From JAEUJM01 sp041918615 (GTDB lineage Bacteria; Actinomycetota; Acidimicrobiia; Acidimicrobiales; DATDAH01): a stretch of 64,000 nt of DNA. A model generated the notes under the pieces. That model had not been told where the DNA came from. It searched no databases and saw nothing but the letters and a program-made list of their open reading frames with translations. The position numbers were made by a program, and so were the translations under genes. Location of the stretch: the NCBI GenBank assembly GCA_041918615.1, contig JAYRVH010000043.1:310001-374000 (forward strand). Direction: 5' to 3'. Shown in pieces: positions 58,810 through 64,000 of the stretch (its first letter is position 1; every line of letters begins with the position of its first letter).

Positions 58810-59424
58810 ATGCCCGAGTACACCCTCCCCGACCTTCCCTACGACTACGGGGCCCTCGAGCCCCACTACTCGGCCGAGGTGGTCGAGCTGCACCACGACA
58901 AGCACCACGCGGCCTACGTGAAGGGCGCCAACGACACCCTCCAGAAGCTGGCCGACGCCCGCGGGTCCGACAACTTCGAGTCGATCGTCGGTCTGCAGAA
59001 GACGCTGGCGTTCAACCTGTCAGGCCACATCCTGCACTCCATCTTCTGGACCAACCTCAGCGCCGAGGGCGGCGACGAGCCCGAGGGCGACCTCGCCGAC
59101 GCCATCGTCGAGAACTTCGGTTCGTTCGCCGGGTTCAAGGGCCAGCTCACCGCGGCCACGACCACGGTGCAGGGATCGGGCTGGGGCGTCCTCGCCTACG
59201 ACCCCATGGGCGCCCGGCTCTTCGTCGAGCAGGTCTACGACCACCAGGGCAACATCGGCCAGAGCGCGGCGCCGCTGCTCGTGTTCGACGCCTGGGAGCA
59301 CGCCTTCTACCTCCAGTACAAGAACGTGAAGGCCGACTACGTCGACGCCCTCTGGAACATCATCGACTGGACGGACGTCGCCGACCGCTTCACCCGGGCC
59401 AAGAAGCTCGACATCGGCAGCTGA
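58810..59424 (+). CDS. sodA: Superoxide dismutase, Fe/Mn type
   Basis: 204 residues, ATG at 58810 after AGAGG. Metal ligands: His28 (LHHDKHH), the His in SGHILHSIFW, and Asp and His in DAWEHAFYLQY. Gly/Gln residues GSGWGVLAYD point to an Mn- or cambialistic enzyme. No export signal is visible. It is followed by a strong terminator hairpin. Confidence 0.96.
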   Translation: MPEYTLPDLPYDYGALEPHYSAEVVELHHDKHHAAYVKGANDTLQKLADARGSDNFESIVGLQKTLAFNLSGHILHSIFWTNLSAEGGDEPEGDLADAIVENFGSFAGFKGQLTAATTTVQGSGWGVLAYDPMGARLFVEQVYDHQGNIGQSAAPLLVFDAWEHAFYLQYKNVKADYVDALWNIIDWTDVADRFTRAKKLDIGS

Positions 59425-59446
59425 GCGCGCCTACCCCGCCGGAGAT

Positions 59447-59484
59447 CTTGGTGGGAAGCCCCTCATCGGGGGTTTCCCACCAAG
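59447..59484. terminator. Hairpin after sodA
   Basis: CTTGGTGGGAAGCCCC pairs with GGGGGTTTCCCACCAAG with one mismatch and a 5-nt loop, 22 nt after the sodA stop. Confidence 0.65.
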
Positions 59485-59522
59485 AAATTCCAGGGTCGCG
59501 GCGCCCGTGGCACGATGGCGGG

Positions 59523-60380
59523 GTGACCGACGCCAGCACCAGCACCGCCCCTGACGACACGCCCGCCGAGGACCTGCTCCACCGGGTCGAGAACGGGGTG
59601 GCGTGGATCACCCTCAACCGCCCCGAGGCGGCCAACGCCATCACCCCCAGCCAGCGCAACCGCCTCATCGAACTGCTGGCCGAGGCCAGCGCCTCGTTGC
59701 ACGTCCGAGCCGTGGTGCTCACCGCCGCCGGCACCAAGGGGTTCTGCACCGGCGCCGACCTCCGGGCCGCCCAGCCCGGTCCCGCCGAGCCGCCGCCCGA
59801 GGGTGCGCCCGATCGGGCCGCCGGCGACGTGGCCCGGATGATCGCCGGCGGCGCCCAGCGCCTGATCGCCGCCATCATGGACTGCGAGAAGCCCGTGATC
59901 GCCGCGGTCAACGGCACCGCGGCCGGCATCGGGGCGCACATGGCGCTCGCCGCCGACCTGGTGATCGCCGCCGAGGGTGTGCGCTTCATCGAGGTCTTCG
60001 TGCGCCGGGGCATCGCCCCCGACGGCGGCGGCGCCTACCTGCTGCCCCGCATCGTCGGTCTGCACAAGGCCAAGGAGCTCATGTTCTTCGGCGACGACCT
60101 CGATGCTGCCGACGCGGAGCGCCTCGGCATCGTGAACAAGGTGGTGCCCGCCGACGACCTCGAGGCCGCCACCCGTGAGTGGGCCGAGCGCCTGGCTGCC
60201 GGCCCCACCAAGGCCATCGGGCTGTCCAAATGGCTGCTCAATCGCTCGCTCGACGTCGACCGCACCACCCACTTCGGCGACGAGGCCCTCGTGCAGGACC
60301 TGATCATGACCACCTTCGACGCCAACGAGGGCGTCAACAGCTTCAAGGAGCGCCGACCCACCGAGTTCAAGGGCTGGTGA
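59523..60380 (+). CDS. Enoyl-CoA hydratase/isomerase (crotonase family)
   Basis: 285 residues from a GTG at 59523; the frame to 59448 runs back through the terminator. Oxyanion motifs GFCTGADLRAA and GTAAGIGAHMALAADLVIAA are present, and the catalytic-site segment reads FIEVFVRRGIAPDGGGAYLLP, with Glu in place and Asp later. A beta-oxidation or isomerase role is expected. It converges with no gene and is followed by a hairpin at 60441-60458. Confidence 0.88.
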   Translation: MTDASTSTAPDDTPAEDLLHRVENGVAWITLNRPEAANAITPSQRNRLIELLAEASASLHVRAVVLTAAGTKGFCTGADLRAAQPGPAEPPPEGAPDRAAGDVARMIAGGAQRLIAAIMDCEKPVIAAVNGTAAGIGAHMALAADLVIAAEGVRFIEVFVRRGIAPDGGGAYLLPRIVGLHKAKELMFFGDDLDAADAERLGIVNKVVPADDLEAATREWAERLAAGPTKAIGLSKWLLNRSLDVDRTTHFGDEALVQDLIMTTFDANEGVNSFKERRPTEFKGW

Positions 60381-60440
60381 CCTGCCCATGGCTCTTCGGC
60401 TGATGCCTCATCGCGATCGTCGGGGCCTCCTCGTCCCTCG

Positions 60441-60458
60441 TCGGCCGCGCCCGGCCGA
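60441..60458. terminator. Hairpin after the enoyl-CoA hydratase
   Basis: A perfect 7-bp inverted repeat TCGGCCG/CGGCCGA with a 4-nt loop. Confidence 0.4.
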
Positions 60459-60491
60459 AGGGTCGCGCACTCGGGAAACGGACTGAGTCCC

Positions 60492-61604
60492 GTGCGGCTG
60501 GAGGCGGTCGAACTGCGGGTGGTGGCGCTGCCGCTGGTGTCGCCGTTCCGGACGTCGTTCGGCACCGAGCTGGTCAAGGAGTGCGTGATCCTGCGGGCCG
60601 TCACCGATGGGGGCGAGGGCTGGGGCGAGTGCGTCGCCATGACCGACCCCTTCTATTCCTCGGAGTTCCTCACCGGCGCCGCGGAGGTGCTGCGGCGCTG
60701 GCTGGTACCGGCGCTGTTCGCCGCCGGCGACGAGCTGAACGCAGAGGCAGTCGGGCCCCTGACCGAGCACGTGAAGGATCACCGCATGGCCAAGGCGGCG
60801 CTCGAGATGGCCATGCTCGACGCCGAGTTGCGGGCCGCCGGTGCGTCGCTGGCGACGCGCCTCGGCGCCACCGCCACCTGGATCCCGTCCGGTGTCTCGG
60901 TGGGCATCCAGCCCTCGATCGCCGCCCTTGTCGAGGTCGTCGACGGCTACGTCGCGGACGGCTACCGGCGCATCAAGCTGAAGATCGAGCCGGGCTTCGA
61001 CGTGGACGCCGTGCGGGCCGTGCGCGAGCACATCGGCCCCGACGTCCCCCTCCAAGTGGACGCCAACACCGCCTACACCGTCGACGACGCCGAGCACCTC
61101 GCCGGCCTCGACGAGCTCGACCTGCTGCTCATCGAGCAGCCCCTCCCCGAGGACGACATCGCCGGCCACGTCGAGCTGGCCAAGCGGGTGCGCACGCCCA
61201 TCTGCCTCGACGAGAGCATCCTCTCGGCCGCCGGCGCGGTCGACGCCATCGACCGCTGCGCCTGCTCGGTGATCAACATCAAGGCCGGCCGGGTGGGCGG
61301 CTACCTCGAGGCGGTCCGGGTCCATGACGCCTGCGTCGCGCGCGACGTGCCCGTGTGGTGCGGCGGGATGGTCGAGACTGGCCTCGGCCGAGCGGCCAAC
61401 GTCGCCCTCGCCGCCCTGCCCGGCTTCACCCTCCCCGGCGACACCTCCGGCTCCGACCGGTTCTTCACCACCGACCTCACCGAACCCCTGGTCCTGCGCG
61501 ACGGCGGCCTCGACGTGCTCACCGCCCCCGGCCTCGGCGTGACCCCGATCCCCGAGCTCCTCGAGCGCTTCACCACCCACACCGAGTGGCTCCGCCCCGA
61601 ATGA
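60492..61604 (+). CDS. menC: Enolase-superfamily enzyme, MenC / N-succinylamino-acid racemase type
   Basis: 370 residues. Catalytic Lys pair in RRIKLKIEPG; metal ligands in QVDANTAY (Asp), LIEQP (Glu) and ICLDESI (Asp); the second Lys in NIKAGRVGG. This is the OSBS/NSAR subgroup, which makes o-succinylbenzoate in menaquinone synthesis or racemises N-succinylamino acids. No men gene is near, while a GNAT acetyltransferase follows, which favours the racemase role (inference). Confidence 0.88.
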   Translation: MRLEAVELRVVALPLVSPFRTSFGTELVKECVILRAVTDGGEGWGECVAMTDPFYSSEFLTGAAEVLRRWLVPALFAAGDELNAEAVGPLTEHVKDHRMAKAALEMAMLDAELRAAGASLATRLGATATWIPSGVSVGIQPSIAALVEVVDGYVADGYRRIKLKIEPGFDVDAVRAVREHIGPDVPLQVDANTAYTVDDAEHLAGLDELDLLLIEQPLPEDDIAGHVELAKRVRTPICLDESILSAAGAVDAIDRCACSVINIKAGRVGGYLEAVRVHDACVARDVPVWCGGMVETGLGRAANVALAALPGFTLPGDTSGSDRFFTTDLTEPLVLRDGGLDVLTAPGLGVTPIPELLERFTTHTEWLRPE

Positions 61605-61686
61605 TCACCGTCGTCCGGCTCCCCGAACCGCCGCGTCCGGCCCCGAACTCTGGCGCCAGAACCGAAGGCGGGTCGATGGTCGGACC

Positions 61687-62475
61687 GTGACGACGCCGTT
61701 CACGGTCGAGGTGCGCGCGCTGAGCACGCCCGACGAGTGCCACGCCCTGTCCGAGCTGTACACCCAGATCTGGGTGCTGCCGGTCGGAGAGAGCCCGATG
61801 GCGGGCGAGGTGCTGATCGCGCTGGCCCACTCGGGCAACTACATCGTGGGCGCGTACGCCGACTCGGGCGCGCTGATCGGCGGCGCCGCCGCCTGGCTCG
61901 GTGTTGATGATGACGACGGAACGCGCTTCCTCCACTCGCACATCGTCGGCGTGGCGCCCGCGTCACAGGGCCTCGGCGTGGGCATGGCACTCAAGCAGCA
62001 CCAGCGACACTGGTGCCGGGAGGCGGGCGTGAGCGAGGTCCGCTGGACCTTTGATCCCCTCGTCCGCCGCAACGCCTGGTTCAACCTGACCCGGCTCGGC
62101 GCCGCCGGGGTGCACTACGTCGAGGACTACTACGGCGTGCTCCGGGACGGCATCAACGCCGGCGGCGCCACCGACCGCATGGTGGTGCACTGGGCCGTCG
62201 GGCAGCTCGACGGGCGCGCTGCGGGCTCAGGCGTCGGTGCCTACCCCGTGCTCGACGTGGGCCGGGGCGACGCCCCGGTGATTGTCGACCCTGATCCGCC
62301 GGACACCGACTTGGCCGTGTGGCTGCCCGAAGACATCGTCTCGATGCGCCGCACCGACCCCGCACTCGCCCACGAATGGCGCCTCGCCCAGCGAGCGGTG
62401 CTCGCGCCGGCGATGGCCAAGGGCTACCGGGCCACCGCCGTCACCCCCGAAGGCTGGCTCCTCCTCACCCGTTGA
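61687..62475 (+). CDS. GNAT-superfamily acyltransferase (COG3375-like)
   Basis: 262 residues. The CoA-binding motif is HIVGVAPASQGLGVGMALKQHQR, and FDPLVRRNAWFNLTRLGA is a conserved block of this subgroup, which is commonly encoded beside MenC/NSAR genes. In the known Geobacillus pathway an N-succinyltransferase of the GNAT fold works with NSAR to convert D- to L-amino acids. The GTG start has GATGGT 6 nt upstream. Confidence 0.83.
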   Translation: MTTPFTVEVRALSTPDECHALSELYTQIWVLPVGESPMAGEVLIALAHSGNYIVGAYADSGALIGGAAAWLGVDDDDGTRFLHSHIVGVAPASQGLGVGMALKQHQRHWCREAGVSEVRWTFDPLVRRNAWFNLTRLGAAGVHYVEDYYGVLRDGINAGGATDRMVVHWAVGQLDGRAAGSGVGAYPVLDVGRGDAPVIVDPDPPDTDLAVWLPEDIVSMRRTDPALAHEWRLAQRAVLAPAMAKGYRATAVTPEGWLLLTR

Positions 62476-62496
62476 GCGTCGAGCGCCCGCGTTCCC

Positions 62497-62533
62497 GACG
62501 CAATAGCGGTCGGATTCCGACAGCTATTGCGTC
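62497..62533. terminator. Bidirectional hairpin between convergent genes
   Basis: A perfect 11-bp inverted repeat GACGCAATAGC/GCTATTGCGTC with a 15-nt loop lies between the GNAT and thiolase stops. Confidence 0.6.
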
Positions 62534-62555
62534 GAGTTCAGATGAGCGGAGCGGG

Positions 62556-63737
62556 CTAGCGGTCGGGGTGGAGGATGAGGGCGCTGGTGGGGACGCCGGT
62601 GCCGGCGGTGGCCAGCACGTTCTCGACGTTCGCCACCTGGTTGACCGAGGTGCCCCGCACCTGGCGGACGGCCTCCGCGATGCCGTTCATCCCGTGGATG
62701 TAGGCCTCGCCGAGCTGACCGCCGTTGGTGTTGATGGGCAGGCGCCCGTCGGCCTCGATGTTGCCGTCGCGCAGGAAGTCCTTGGCCTCGCCGCGGGGGC
62801 AGAAGCGGAACTCCTCGAGGGTGAGCAGCACCATCGGGCTGAACGCGTCGTAGAGGATCGCTGTCTGGATGTCGTCGGGCCCGATGCCCGCGGTGGCGTA
62901 GCACTGCTCGGCCACGATCCCCATCTCGGGGATCCCGAGCTGGGGTCGGTAGTACGACGTCATCATCTCCTGCTCGCGGAACGTGCCTTGCGCCGCCGCC
63001 GAGATGACCGCCGGCGGGTTTGGCAGGTCGCGGGCCCGCTCGGTGCTGGTCACCACGATGGCCTGGCCGCCGTCGCTCTCCTGGCAGCAGTCGAGCAGGT
63101 GCAGCGGCTCGACGATCCAGCGGCTGTTCTGGTGGTCCTCCAGCGTCGCCGGCTTCTCGTAGAACCAGGCCGCGGGGTTGTTGGCCGCGTAAGTGCGACT
63201 GGCCACGGCCACCCGGCCGAAGTCCTCGCTGGTGGCGCCGGTCTCGTGCATGTAGCGACGGGCGAACATGGCGACCCACTGGGCCGGCGTCAGGAGACCG
63301 TGGGGTGAGTACCACGAGTACATGGCATTCTCGGCGTTCACTGCCGGCGGACGGTCCTGGACTCCCGTGCCGAAGCGGTGGCCCGACCGCTCGTTGAACG
63401 CCCGGTAGGCCACCACCACGTCGGCCACGCCCGTCGCCACGGCCATGGCCGCCTGTTGGATCGTGGCGCAGGCGGCGCCGCCGCCGTGGTGGATGCGGCT
63501 GAAGAACGTGAGGGCGCCCATCCCGAGATTCTTGGCGACCTCGATCTCCGGGTTGGTCTCGGCGGTGAAGCAGACCATGCCGTCCACATCGGCCGGGGTC
63601 AGGCCGGCGTCGGCGATGGCCGCCTTGCATGCCTCGGTGGCGAGCGACATCTCGCTGCGGCCCGAATCCTTCGAGAACTCGGTGGCACCGATCCCGACGA
63701 TCGCCGCCTTGTCCTTGAGCAGGTTCGACGCGGTCAT
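62556..63737 (-). CDS. Ltp2-like Cys-less thiolase-fold aldolase
   Basis: 393 residues. It starts KAAIVGIGATEFSKDSGRSE, has HHGGGAACATIQQAA at the former nucleophile site (Gly in place of Cys) and ends with LPINTNGGQLGEAYIHG, all like Rv3540c (Ltp2). Ltp2 with ChsH2's DUF35 domain carries out the retro-aldol step that removes the last side-chain unit of cholesterol. A MaoC gene precedes it by 10 nt, matching the igr order chsH1-ltp2. Confidence 0.85.
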   Translation of the reverse strand: MTASNLLKDKAAIVGIGATEFSKDSGRSEMSLATEACKAAIADAGLTPADVDGMVCFTAETNPEIEVAKNLGMGALTFFSRIHHGGGAACATIQQAAMAVATGVADVVVAYRAFNERSGHRFGTGVQDRPPAVNAENAMYSWYSPHGLLTPAQWVAMFARRYMHETGATSEDFGRVAVASRTYAANNPAAWFYEKPATLEDHQNSRWIVEPLHLLDCCQESDGGQAIVVTSTERARDLPNPPAVISAAAQGTFREQEMMTSYYRPQLGIPEMGIVAEQCYATAGIGPDDIQTAILYDAFSPMVLLTLEEFRFCPRGEAKDFLRDGNIEADGRLPINTNGGQLGEAYIHGMNGIAEAVRQVRGTSVNQVANVENVLATAGTGVPTSALILHPDR

Positions 63738-63747
63738 CAGCTGGTCC

Positions 63748-64000
63748 TCACGGGAGCACGAGAGTGACCTGGCCGGTCACGTGGTTGCCATGGCGGTTGG
63801 CGCCGACGACGTCGACGGTGACGGTACGGGTGTGATCATCGGTCGCCGAGACGACGCCCGTCATCACCATGGTGTCGTCGGGATAGTTGGGGGCGCCGAG
63901 GCGGATGCTCACCTTCTTCAGTACGGCATCAGGTCCGGCCCAGTCCGTGATGAAACGACCCACGAAGCCGTTGGTGGACAGGATGTTCATGAAGATGTCG
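63748..64000 (-). CDS. MaoC-like acyl dehydratase, ChsH1-like (5' end outside the window)
   Basis: The last 83 residues of a hot-dog-fold protein, open to the window edge. IFMNILSTNGFVGRF and the following YPDDTMVMTGVVSA strand fit ChsH1/MaoC dehydratases encoded next to ltp2; the ordering suggests that chsH2 and FadE partners lie just beyond the window. The catalytic Asp-His region of the domain is not in the visible part. Confidence 0.78.
   Translation of the reverse strand, partial: DIFMNILSTNGFVGRFITDWAGPDAVLKKVSIRLGAPNYPDDTMVMTGVVSATDDHTRTVTVDVVGANRHGNHVTGQVTLVLP

Noticed and set aside
1..64000. tRNA, rRNA, insertion sequences with transposase, or prophage genes
   Set aside because: None were recognisable by eye. 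Short or divergent RNA genes could be missed without a covariance search.

Overview
The window is very GC-rich, with GTG starts as common as ATG, mycobacterial-type lipid genes (KstR-like TetR, SCP-x/Ltp thiolase-fold proteins with DUF35 partners, WS/DGAT, MMPL) and several promoters of the form TANNNT plus 6-8 nt directly before the start codon (leaderless transcripts). This points to an actinobacterium. Acidimicrobiia or a related aerobic soil or marine lineage fits, but I cannot fix the taxon from this window alone. No rRNA, tRNA, CRISPR array or complete transposase was seen.

Layout. 1-3.8 kb: end of an ABC permease, a NarL-type histidine kinase and two response regulators. 3.8-9.3 kb: FAD oxidoreductase, a LysM/lytic transglycosylase with a small HExxH protein, enoyl-CoA hydratase and PfkB kinase. 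9.4-18.1 kb: M1 aminopeptidase, metallophosphoesterase, a secreted protein, a YhhN membrane protein, a ferredoxin/ferredoxin-reductase pair and a Tat-exported PhoD-like phosphatase. 18.2-24.5 kb: a minus-strand operon (alcohol dehydrogenase, two DUF35 proteins, two Cys-less thiolases, resembling Mtb Rv3521-Rv3523), divergent from an acyl-CoA synthetase across a perfect KstR-type operator. 24.6-27.2 kb: a patch of decayed accessory genes. 27.3-35.3 kb: the KstR-like regulator, esterase, WS/DGAT, MMPL transporter, Thr-rich protein and aquaporin. 35.3-39.1 kb: thiolase, enoyl-CoA hydratase and aldehyde dehydrogenase operon. 39.2-52.9 kb: LLM oxidoreductase, two APC permeases, a kinase plus dimethylglycine-dehydrogenase-like enzyme, a thiolase/DUF35 pair, a class III aminotransferase, UspA and a phosphotriesterase-like hydrolase. 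53-64 kb: a fused double acyl-CoA dehydrogenase (FadE34-like) with an odd ferredoxin, FGGY kinase, cyclase, SDR, SodA, enoyl-CoA hydratase, a MenC/NSAR plus GNAT pair, and at the right edge an Ltp2-like aldolase with a MaoC partner, as in the mycobacterial igr operon.

Much of the window is consistent with catabolism of steroid or branched-chain acyl-CoAs: activation (FadD), dehydrogenation (double ACAD with ferredoxin), hydration (ECH, MaoC), retro-aldol cleavage (Cys-less thiolases with DUF35 or MaoC), and oxidation of released aldehydes (ADH, ALDH), under a KstR-like repressor.

The most unusual structure is a dispersed ~85-93 bp element, read on the minus strand. At three operonic sites it forms a complete 29-33-codon mini-ORF whose start overlaps or nearly abuts the upstream gene's stop. 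It ends in a strong Shine-Dalgarno sequence and a stop codon overlapping the next start; only the last tandem unit reads 13 nt past the next start. One site holds three head-to-tail copies with an 89-bp period. Two more diverged copies lie at convergent gene ends, and one of them supplies the C-terminus of the histidine kinase. It looks like a mobile translational-coupling cassette.
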